NCBI GenBank assembly: GCA_944345045.1
Contig: CALVMI010000024.1
Coordinates: forward strand, 1-11,884
Direction: 5' to 3'
Origin: an uncultured Bacilli bacterium
Lineage (GTDB): Bacteria; Bacillota_I; Bacilli_A; RF39; UBA660
Length of the DNA stretch: 11,884 nt
Position numbers and translations under genes: made by a program. Under the pieces are notes generated by a model, which was not told the DNA's origin, ran no database searches, and saw only the letters and a list, made by a program, of their open reading frames with translations. Of the stretch, positions 6,409 through 11,884 are shown piece after piece (the first letter of the stretch is position 1; every line of letters starts with the position of its first letter).

Positions 6409-7107
6409 ATGAAGTTAGTTATTGAAAATTTACAAAAAAGTTTTGATAAAAAAGAAGTATTAAAGAAAATAGATTTTACTTTTGAAAGTGGAAAAATATA
6501 TGGGTTATTAGGAAGAAATGGTGCTGGTAAAACAACTCTTTTTAATTGTTTAAATGAAGATATTGAAATAGATGCAGGTACTTTTTATTTAGAAGAAAAT
6601 GGCGAGAAGAAAAAGATTGAAGCACAGGATATTGGATATGTATTATCCACGCCTAATGTTCCTGAATTTTTAACAGGAAGAGAGTTTATTCAGTTTTTCT
6701 TAGATATTAATAAAGAAAGAATTGTTGAAATGAAAACACCTGATGAATATTTTGATTTGGTGAAGATTGAAGAGGAAGATCGTGACAAGCTTTTAAAAGA
6801 TTATTCTCATGGTATGAAAAATAAAATGCAAATGCTTGTTAATATCATTATGAATCCAAAAGTTTTACTTTTAGATGAACCTTTGACTAGTTTTGATGTA
6901 GTTGTTGCTGAAGAAATGAAAACTTTATTAAAAAATACGAAAAAAGATCATATTATTATTTTTTCAACACATATTATGGAACTTGCTTTAGATTTATGCG
7001 ATGAAATTGTTTTGCTTAATAAAGGCGTTTTAGAATTAATTGATAAGAAAAGTACCAAAGATGAATCTTTAAAAGAGAAAATCATTAAGGCTTTACAGGA
7101 GGTTTAA
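6409..7107 (+). CDS. ABC transporter ATP-binding subunit (ABC-2 exporter type)
   Basis: This 232-residue cytoplasmic ATPase pairs with the membrane protein encoded directly after it. Walker A is GRNGAGKT at 35-42. The signature is YSHGMKN (132-138), the YSxGM form usual in ABC-2 exporters rather than LSGGQ. Walker B is VLLLDEP (162-168), the D-loop region LTSFD (169-173), and the switch histidine is in STH (196-198). The Q-loop position appears to carry Ser80 in GYVLSTPN instead of Gln. Length is normal for small export ATPases of the peptide, antibiotic-resistance or lipid type; the substrate cannot be told from sequence. The start at 6409 gives MKLVIENLQKSF, a standard opening for the fold. 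The gene abuts the permease start with no gap, so the two are co-translated from the promoter at 6359-6388. It diverges from the collagen-like gene. Confidence 0.9.
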   Translation: MKLVIENLQKSFDKKEVLKKIDFTFESGKIYGLLGRNGAGKTTLFNCLNEDIEIDAGTFYLEENGEKKKIEAQDIGYVLSTPNVPEFLTGREFIQFFLDINKERIVEMKTPDEYFDLVKIEEEDRDKLLKDYSHGMKNKMQMLVNIIMNPKVLLLDEPLTSFDVVVAEEMKTLLKNTKKDHIIIFSTHIMELALDLCDEIVLLNKGVLELIDKKSTKDESLKEKIIKALQEV

Positions 7108-8682
7108 ATGATAAAGTCGTTTATTCTTTCTAATCGTTTACGAATTACTTATCGGGTGAATAGTTTTATTTATTCCATAAGACAATTTCCAATTATTAAA
7201 AAAATTTTGCCAAATCGTTTATATAAAAGTAAAGTTTTAAAAATTTTGGGAATGATTTTTAGTATTTTAATCGAAATTTTGCAGATTTTTTTAGGTAAAT
7301 TTCTTTATTTATGGCTGATGATTTTTTCTTTTCTTTCTATGTATCAAACTAAAATGACTGATACATATTTGCATATGTTTTTCTTTTTAACATTGGCAGG
7401 TGCTCTTTTAAATACCTATATGTTTAATCCAACGAAAGATAAGTATTATGCGATGTTTTTACTTAATATGCCAGCATATGAATATACTTTAAGTAATTAT
7501 GCGTATTCAATGATTAAAACCATTTTAGGGTTTCTTCCTTTTACTATTTTGTTTGGATATTTACTTGGAATACCTTTATGGATATCTATTCTGATGCCTT
7601 TTTTTGTCTGGAGTGTAAAAATGATAGTCGCTTCTATTAACCTTTGGCAGTATGAGAAAAAAAGAAAGGTTATTAATGAAAATCTTCCGCCAAAAATTTA
7701 TTGGATTTTGGTTTTCGTTTTTCTTCTTTTTGCATACGGTTTACCATTTTTAGGAATTGTTCTTCCTACCTTTGTTTTTTTAATTCTTGCTCTTTGCTTT
7801 CTTTTACTAAGCTTTTATGCGGGATATAAAATTAAAACTTTTTCTTTTTATCGTCAAGTATATAAAGAATTACTTTCTAAAAATTCTCTTTATATGGGAA
7901 GTAATACTAGTCAAGAAATCATTAAAAATAATTCTTTAAAGAATATTAAATTAGATAAAAAATATACAAGTAATAAAAAAGGTTTTGCTTTTTTTCATGA
8001 TTTATTTGTAAAAAGACATCGAAAGATTCTTACTTTAGCGATTAAAAAACAAGTTTTTGTGATGTTATTTTTGTTTTTAGGAATAATTGTGGTTTTACTT
8101 TTTAATAAAGATATTCATCAAGAAATCAATGCGATGATGCTTACGTATTTACCATATTTTGTTTTTATTATGTATTTGTTAAATCGCGGGCAAACGGTTA
8201 CTCAAGCCATGTTTATGAATTGTGATCATAGTATGCTTACTTATCGAATTTATCGAACTCCTAAAGTGATTTTAGGAATGTTTAGAGAAAGACTAAAAAC
8301 ACTTATTCTTTTAAATCTTTTTCCAGCTTTTATTTTGGGTGTTGCTCTTCCTATTTTGTTATTTATTACAGGTGGTACGGATAACCCTTTAAATTATGTT
8401 GTTTTGTTTGTTTCTATTATAGCAATGAGTATTTTCTTTTCTGTACATTATCTTGTTATGTATTATTTATTACAACCTTATAATGTCGAGACGGAAATGA
8501 AAAGTAGTACCTATACCGTTGTTCAGTGGCTTACTTATTTTGTTTGTTATTTTATGATTGATTTACATTTGCCAACATTTTCTTTTGGCATCGCGGTTAG
8601 TTTGTTTTGTATTTTTTATTCTATTATTTCTTTGTTTTTGGTTTATCGTTTGGCGCCTAAAACCTTTAAATTAAGAAGATAA
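7108..8682 (+). CDS. Large ABC transporter permease (about 11-12 membrane helices)
   Basis: The 524-residue protein is an integral membrane protein with hydrophobic segments at roughly residues 45-75, 88-104, 135-153, 155-178, 197-214, 216-240, 314-332, 344-358, 398-420, 430-455, 466-484 and 490-512. A basic cytoplasmic loop of about 70 residues (241-312) separates two halves, so it may be a fused double-unit permease that works with two copies of the upstream ATPase. I recognise no specific substrate family; it is like the large uncharacterised Firmicute ABC-2 permeases. AGGAGG at 7097-7102 lies 5 nt before the ATG, and the ATG follows the ATPase TAA directly. The last 17 nt overlap the 3' end of ylbJ on the opposite strand, and no terminator is visible after the stop. 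Confidence 0.8.
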   Translation: MIKSFILSNRLRITYRVNSFIYSIRQFPIIKKILPNRLYKSKVLKILGMIFSILIEILQIFLGKFLYLWLMIFSFLSMYQTKMTDTYLHMFFFLTLAGALLNTYMFNPTKDKYYAMFLLNMPAYEYTLSNYAYSMIKTILGFLPFTILFGYLLGIPLWISILMPFFVWSVKMIVASINLWQYEKKRKVINENLPPKIYWILVFVFLLFAYGLPFLGIVLPTFVFLILALCFLLLSFYAGYKIKTFSFYRQVYKELLSKNSLYMGSNTSQEIIKNNSLKNIKLDKKYTSNKKGFAFFHDLFVKRHRKILTLAIKKQVFVMLFLFLGIIVVLLFNKDIHQEINAMMLTYLPYFVFIMYLLNRGQTVTQAMFMNCDHSMLTYRIYRTPKVILGMFRERLKTLILLNLFPAFILGVALPILLFITGGTDNPLNYVVLFVSIIAMSIFFSVHYLVMYYLLQPYNVETEMKSSTYTVVQWLTYFVCYFMIDLHLPTFSFGIAVSLFCIFYSIISLFLVYRLAPKTFKLRR

Positions 8683-9550
8683 AGATTATACCTAAAATGG
8701 TTTCAAAGATTCGATAAATGAAAAAAGTTTTATAAGAAATATTGGTATCACTTAAAATACCTTTAATTTGTAAGTGAATAGACAAGCCTCCAAAACTGAT
8801 AAATGTGATGGCTAATAGTTCTTTAGCTTCGTTGGAAATATTTGCTTTAATTAACGAATTTAGGCCTTGGCTAATTTCTAGCGTACCACTTAATAAAGGG
8901 GTATTTAAAGGATTAATCATTTCATTAATAATAAAGAAAACGCTGATGGAGCCTAAAATAAATAGTAAAGTGTTCATAGCTTTTTTGATACTGTTTGAAA
9001 GAAAATTACCAAAATTTTCTTTTTCTTTTGGAGGTATTTCAGTGAAAGTATAGGTTTTCTTGCGAGTTAAAAAGGCAATGAAAAGATTTAAAAAATAAGG
9101 AAGAAGGATAAGTTTTAAAACGGTAGATAAATCATTTGGAAAAATTAAAGAAAGCATCGTATATAAAAATAAGGGATTACTAAAAAAAGAAAAACCTAAA
9201 ATATGGCTAGCTTCTCCAGCATCTATTTTTCCTTCTTTGTGTAAACTAGAAATGGCATAGGCATTTGATGGTGAACCTGAAAAAGAAGAAAGAAAAAACA
9301 AGAATGCTCCATAAGGACTCGTATGAAAGATTTTGACCCAAAAACTACCAAATATTTTAGCAAAAAGAGAAGGTAAGTCAAAATAAATAAACAAATCACA
9401 TAAAATCATCATAGGAAATAAGGAAGGAAAAAGTTTCGTTATAAATAAGGTACAGGCATCTATAATCGCTGTATGAATTTCTAGATTGTTTTTAAAAAGC
9501 AAAATGGTGCATATGCTTAAAAGAGGAACATAAAGGATATTTTTTTTCAT
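8666..9550 (-). CDS. ylbJ: YlbJ/SpoVV-type sporulation membrane protein
   Basis: The 294-residue polytopic protein has nucleoside-gate-like motifs characteristic of YlbJ: SGSPSNA (91-97) after a hydrophobic pair of helices, FSNPLF (123-128), LEISQGL (224-230) and FGGLSIHLQ (253-261). In B. subtilis YlbJ, renamed SpoVV, is a mother-cell protein of the outer forespore membrane needed to move dipicolinic acid into the developing spore. That protein is about 400 residues, so this one is about 110 shorter, yet both halves of the motif set are present. It is transcribed away from ylbL, another gene found near ylbJ in B. subtilis as I recall. ATG 9550 has no Shine-Dalgarno and no better in-frame start nearby. 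A SigE-like CATACACT sits 5 nt upstream, implying a leaderless message. The 3' end overlaps the ABC permease gene by 17 nt. Confidence 0.85.
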   Translation of the reverse strand: MKKNILYVPLLSICTILLFKNNLEIHTAIIDACTLFITKLFPSLFPMMILCDLFIYFDLPSLFAKIFGSFWVKIFHTSPYGAFLFFLSSFSGSPSNAYAISSLHKEGKIDAGEASHILGFSFFSNPLFLYTMLSLIFPNDLSTVLKLILLPYFLNLFIAFLTRKKTYTFTEIPPKEKENFGNFLSNSIKKAMNTLLFILGSISVFFIINEMINPLNTPLLSGTLEISQGLNSLIKANISNEAKELLAITFISFGGLSIHLQIKGILSDTNISYKTFFIYRIFETILGIIFIFLI

Positions 9551-9555
9551 AGTAA

Positions 9556-9563
9556 AGTGTATG
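9556..9563 (-). promoter_or_regulatory. SigE-type -10 element of ylbJ
   Basis: The minus strand reads CATACACT, a full match to the SigE -10 consensus CATACAnT, ending 5 nt before the ATG. A weak -35-like CTATTTT lies about 15 nt further upstream. SigE control fits the known mother-cell expression of ylbJ. The expected start point coincides with the ATG itself. Confidence 0.5.
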
Positions 9564-9602
9564 CCAAAAGTAAGAAGAAAAATAGTAAAGATAAAGAAAA
9601 AA

Positions 9603-9611
9603 TGATATAAT
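9603..9611 (+). promoter_or_regulatory. Extended -10 promoter of ylbL
   Basis: TGATATAAT combines a TGn element with a perfect TATAAT (9606-9611). The hexamer 17 nt upstream is TAGTAA, a poor -35. Transcription would start near 9618, giving a leader of about 10 nt. This box covers the upstream ATG at 9610, which argues against using that codon. Confidence 0.6.
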
Positions 9612-9616
9612 GGCTT

Positions 9617-9623
9617 GGAGAGG
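9617..9623 (+). promoter_or_regulatory. Ribosome binding site fixing the ylbL start
   Basis: GGAGAGG precedes ATG 9628 by 4 nt (7 nt from GGAG). It lies downstream of the alternative in-frame ATG at 9610, which has no such site. Confidence 0.75.
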
Positions 9624-9627
9624 ATGG

Positions 9628-10638
9628 ATGTTTACGAAGAAAATTACAGAAAGTATTAAGAAGTTTTTTAAAGAAAATTATAAATTTATCCTAATTTTAC
9701 TTATCATTTTACTTGTTTTTCAAGTAGAATTACCTTATAAAATATATACACCAGGGGGAATGGTGAATTTAAGTGATCGTATAAGTGTTGAGGGGGGCTA
9801 TACTTCGGAAGGTGAGCTTGGAATGGCTTATGTTTCGATGGTAAGAGGAAGCGTACCTTTTTTACTTTTATCTTATATTATTCCTGATTGGGACATCGTA
9901 GCGGAAAGTGAAGTTACGTATGATAATCAAAGTTTTGAAGAAACTTTAAAGGCAAATCAAATTGCCACGAAACAATCTATTGATTCGGCGATTATCTCGG
10001 CTTATAAAGAAGCGGGTATGCCCTTGTCGATTCATAAAGAAAATGTAAATGTAACTTACATTGATAATAAAGCACAGACGGATATTAAGTTATTTGATCA
10101 AATTCTTTCTGTTGAAGGTCAAGAATTGTCTTCAACTGATGAGCTACGAACTATTATTAATGAACATGAAAAAGATGAAGAAATTTCCATTTTAGTACTT
10201 AGAAATGAAGAAGAAGTAGAATGTAAAGCCAAAATTTATGAAGATAATGGAACTTTAAAAATTGGGGTGGCTATAACCGTTACTTATGACTATGAAGAAG
10301 ATCCTAAGGCTTCTATTGAAATGAAACAAAGTGAATCTGGGCCTTCTGGTGGTCTTATGATGAGTTTAGCTATTTATGATGCTTTAACCGAAGAAGATAT
10401 TACAAAAGGTAAAAAAATCATTGGTACAGGGACAATTGATATAAATGGCAATGTTGGTGAGATTAGTGGTGTTAAATATAAACTTATTGGAGCTGTGAAT
10501 AATGATGCCGAAGTCTTTTTAGTTCCCGAAGGAAATTATGAAGAAGCAAGACAAATAAAAGAAGAAAAAGGTTATGATATTACTTTAATTTCGGTAAGTA
10601 CTTTAGAAAGTGCTTTGAATGCCTTAAAAAATCTATGA
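9628..10638 (+). CDS. ylbL: Membrane-anchored PDZ/Lon-like serine protease (YlbL/SepM type)
   Basis: The 336-residue protein has a basic N-terminus, one membrane helix (about 19-32), and an extracytoplasmic body that opens with the YlbL hallmark YKIYTPGG (37-44). A PDZ-like domain covers about 130-205 (LFDQILSVEGQ, then TDELRTII). The C-terminal S16 Lon-like protease domain has the nucleophile Ser240 in SGPSGG and the partner Lys285 in GVKYK, spaced as in Lon when aligned, plus TGTIDINGNVGEI before it. The dyad is intact, so it should be active. Relatives include SepM of streptococci, which processes a signal peptide outside the cell, and YlbL of B. subtilis. The substrate here is unknown. 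I chose the start at 9628 because of the GGAGAGG site and because ATG 9610 lies in the TATAAT box. It diverges from ylbJ and is followed, after a hairpin, by sigG. Confidence 0.9.
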   Translation: MFTKKITESIKKFFKENYKFILILLIILLVFQVELPYKIYTPGGMVNLSDRISVEGGYTSEGELGMAYVSMVRGSVPFLLLSYIIPDWDIVAESEVTYDNQSFEETLKANQIATKQSIDSAIISAYKEAGMPLSIHKENVNVTYIDNKAQTDIKLFDQILSVEGQELSSTDELRTIINEHEKDEEISILVLRNEEEVECKAKIYEDNGTLKIGVAITVTYDYEEDPKASIEMKQSESGPSGGLMMSLAIYDALTEEDITKGKKIIGTGTIDINGNVGEISGVKYKLIGAVNNDAEVFLVPEGNYEEARQIKEEKGYDITLISVSTLESALNALKNL

Positions 10639-10650
10639 ATAAAACTTTAA

Positions 10651-10684
10651 ATTCTTTCTCATAAATAAAGAGAAAGGATTTTTT
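10651..10684 (+). terminator. Terminator-like hairpin whose 3' arm contains the sigG ribosome binding site
   Basis: ATTCTTTCTC (10651-10660) pairs over 10 bp, one of them G-U, with GAGAAAGGAT (10670-10679). The loop is 9 nt and a T-run follows (10679-10684). The right arm includes AGAAAGGA (10671-10678), the only Shine-Dalgarno for sigG, 8 nt before its ATG. The element could end ylbL transcription, hide the sigG ribosome binding site, or do both. Confidence 0.7.
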
Positions 10685-10686
10685 AT

Positions 10687-11466
10687 ATGGCAAAACATAA
10701 AGTAGAAATAACAGGGGTAAATACAAGTAATTTAAAAGTTTTATCAAATGAAGAACAAATGATGTATTTTAAAAAAATGCATGAAGGAGATCAAGAAGCA
10801 AAAGAAATTTTAATTAATGGAAATTTAAAATTGGTTTTAAGTGTTTTAAAACGTTTTCATAATCATAAAGATAATATGGATGATTTGTTTCAAGTAGGTG
10901 TAATTGGGCTTATTAAGGCTATTGATAATTTTGATCCTTCTTTAAATTTAAAACTTTCTACGTATGCAATTCCTTTAATTATGGGAGAAGTAAAACGTTT
11001 TTTACGAGATAATCAAAGTTCGATAAGAGTAAGTAGGGGAATGAAAGATTTTGCATATCAAATTTTAAATTTTAAAGAAAAATATTTACAAAAAAATGGC
11101 TATGAACCTAGTAATGAATTATTAGCCAAACATTTTCATGTTTCTCTTTTTCAAATAAGTAATGCCCTAGATTCTTTAAAAGATCCGGTGAGTATTTTTG
11201 AACCTATTTATAATGATGGTGGTGAACCTATTTATTTAGAAGATCAGTTGGCCGCTAAAAAAGAAACAACAGAAGAAAGAGATAATCTTTTATTATTAAA
11301 AAAAGCTTTAATTAAACTAAAAGAAAGAGAAAAAAGAATTTTGATAGATCGTTATATTGTAGGAAAAACTCAAATAGAAATTGCTGAAAGATTAAATATA
11401 AGTCAAGCTCAAGTATCAAGAATTGAGAAAAATGCGGTTAATCATATGAAAAGATTAATGAAGTAA
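10687..11466 (+). CDS. sigG: RNA polymerase sigma factor SigG (late forespore)
   Basis: The 259-residue protein has the SigG length and signature. The N-terminal KVEITGVNTSNLKVLSNEE closely follows the SigG-specific leader (KVEIxGVxTSxLxVLxNEE), which SigF lacks. Region 2 (about 40-110) includes NGNLKLVLSV and the core-binding DDLFQVGVIGLIKAID. Region 3 covers about 115-185 and carries the strongly conserved DPVSIFEPIYNDGG (166-179). Region 4 has the helix-turn-helix at about 226-248 (GKTQIEIAE, then SQAQVSRIEK). SigG replaces SigF in the forespore after engulfment and directs late spore genes. In B. subtilis it follows spoIIGA-sigE, whereas here it follows ylbL. One extra residue near NQSSIRV (109-115) is the only difference I see in a conserved block. 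ATG 10687 is set by AGAAAGGA, which lies within a hairpin, so translation is probably restrained. Confidence 0.93.
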   Translation: MAKHKVEITGVNTSNLKVLSNEEQMMYFKKMHEGDQEAKEILINGNLKLVLSVLKRFHNHKDNMDDLFQVGVIGLIKAIDNFDPSLNLKLSTYAIPLIMGEVKRFLRDNQSSIRVSRGMKDFAYQILNFKEKYLQKNGYEPSNELLAKHFHVSLFQISNALDSLKDPVSIFEPIYNDGGEPIYLEDQLAAKKETTEERDNLLLLKKALIKLKEREKRILIDRYIVGKTQIEIAERLNISQAQVSRIEKNAVNHMKRLMK

Positions 11467-11482
11467 AGAGACACAAAATGGC

Positions 11483-11511
11483 TTGTAAGAAGAAGGAAAA
11501 AACGTTATACT
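11483..11511 (+). promoter_or_regulatory. Candidate upstream promoter P1
   Basis: TTGTAA (11483-11488) and TATACT (11506-11511) are separated by the ideal 17 nt. The -10 forms the left arm of an inverted repeat, TATACT with AGTATA (11519-11524), across 7 nt. A protein bound there would block the promoter. The transcript would start near 11518, about 95 nt before the next gene. Confidence 0.4.
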
Positions 11512-11554
11512 ATATATAAGTATAGAAAAAAAATAAAAAAGTTTTTAAAACATC

Positions 11555-11587
11555 TTGACAATGGGGAGGGGGTAGTCATGGTATAAT
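11555..11587 (+). promoter_or_regulatory. Candidate promoter P2 with perfect boxes and a 21-nt spacer
   Basis: There is a perfect TTGACA (11555-11560), and a perfect TATAAT (11582-11587) with an upstream TGG that forms an extended -10. The spacer is 21 nt and contains GGGGAGGGGG (11563-11572), striking in this AT-rich DNA. Transcription would start near 11594, about 19 nt before ATG 11613. Confidence 0.6.
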
Positions 11588-11612
11588 AGAAACATAGAAA
11601 GGATACTAAAAA

Positions 11613-11884
11613 ATGAAATTAGAAAAATATAAACCAAAAGATCCAAAGAAAATAGGAATTACCATATTTACAGTTGTTTGTGTTTTATTAGTAGCAGGAG
11701 TGTTTTTATATACCTCATTTGCATCATTTGAAACAAATGAAACTTTTAATATTATAAAAGGAGAAGTACAAGATCCAGGAGATCTATATTTTGCTTTTTA
11801 TATCGATGATGAAATAAGTAGTAGAATGCCTCAGAAAGGTGAAGGATATGTATTAGATACCGAGAAGACAACCTGCACAAATGG
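11613..11884 (+). CDS. Membrane-anchored extracellular protein, N-terminal part (3' cut by window)
   Basis: Translation gives 90 residues before the window ends. A lysine-rich start (MKLEKYKPKDPKK) is followed by a single hydrophobic helix (about 14-36) with no clear cleavage site, so the protein is probably anchored with its body outside. The visible outer part has Asp/Glu-rich strands (FAFYIDDE) and then RMPQKGEGYVLDTEKTTCTNG. That MP-x-K-(x)-GY, D-x-EK, C-x-NG pattern resembles a repeated domain I have seen in surface proteins of uncultured gut Firmicutes, where further cysteines follow. I cannot name the domain. AGAAAGGA (11596-11603) lies 9 nt before the ATG. It is separated from sigG by about 146 nt holding two candidate promoters, so it is independently controlled. 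Confidence 0.75.
   Translation, partial: MKLEKYKPKDPKKIGITIFTVVCVLLVAGVFLYTSFASFETNETFNIIKGEVQDPGDLYFAFYIDDEISSRMPQKGEGYVLDTEKTTCTN

Noticed and set aside
8805..9053. Plus-strand open frame inside ylbJ
   Set aside because: It is antisense to a recognisable membrane protein, with no ribosome binding site or protein-like pattern.
9610..9627. Upstream ATG 9610 as the ylbL start
   Set aside because: The codon overlaps the TATAAT box and the ribosome binding site is downstream of it.
11561..11586. Tiny reading frames (ATG GTA TAA and ATG GGG AGG GGG TAG) beside the G-rich block, as possible leader peptides
   Set aside because: They overlap the P2 spacer and -10 and would exist only on a P1 transcript. 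Two- to four-codon frames are expected by chance.
1..11884. tRNA, rRNA, riboswitch or insertion-sequence signals
   Set aside because: All gaps between genes are under about 150 nt and are explained by promoters and terminators. No cloverleaf, conserved aptamer core, transposase or flanking inverted repeats were seen.

Overview
The window is AT-rich bacterial DNA from a low-GC, spore-forming Firmicute-type organism. It carries a forespore sigma factor, a YlbJ/SpoVV-type sporulation membrane protein, a GPT-rich collagen-like protein of the kind found on spore surfaces, A/T-ending codons, and Gram-positive Shine-Dalgarno sites (AAGGAG, AGAAAGGA). TGA is used as a stop (683-685 and 10636-10638), so this is not the Mycoplasma code. 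An uncultured gut Bacilli or Mollicutes-like lineage is a reasonable guess, but the sequence alone does not settle it.

Layout. (1) 1-2502: the end of a Gram-positive type IV secretion (conjugation-type) operon. It holds the tail of a PrgI-like membrane protein, a small TrsD-like protein and a VirB4/TrsE ATPase, all overlapping, closed by an intrinsic terminator. (2) 2521-5302: a two-gene unit with its own promoter. It encodes a large unrecognised single-pass membrane protein built from a degenerate repeat of about 70 residues, and a small DUF1292-like protein, and it ends at a bidirectional terminator. (3) 5333-6310, minus strand: a collagen-like (Gly-Pro-Thr) protein with two non-collagen inserts and six 54-bp tandem repeats. 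(4) 6359-8682: a divergently transcribed ABC exporter (ATPase plus large permease). (5) 8666-11466: a sporulation block of ylbJ/spoVV (minus strand), a ylbL-type PDZ/Lon-like membrane protease, and sigG. (6) 11483-11884: a promoter region with two candidate promoters, followed by the start of a membrane-anchored extracellular protein cut off by the window end.

Function. The T4SS genes supply the energising ATPase and inner-membrane part of a secretion or conjugation channel. The repeat protein next to them may be an envelope component, but only adjacency supports that. In the sporulation block, SigG drives late forespore genes and SpoVV is expected to import dipicolinic acid towards the forespore. 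The collagen-like protein could coat the finished spore.

Regulation is the least ordinary aspect. Candidate vegetative promoters share a TGn extended -10 with poor or badly spaced -35 boxes and leaders of only about 10-20 nt. ylbJ appears leaderless behind a SigE-like -10. The sigG ribosome binding site is buried in the 3' arm of a terminator-like hairpin. The final promoter has a 21-nt spacer containing a GGGGAGGGGG block.
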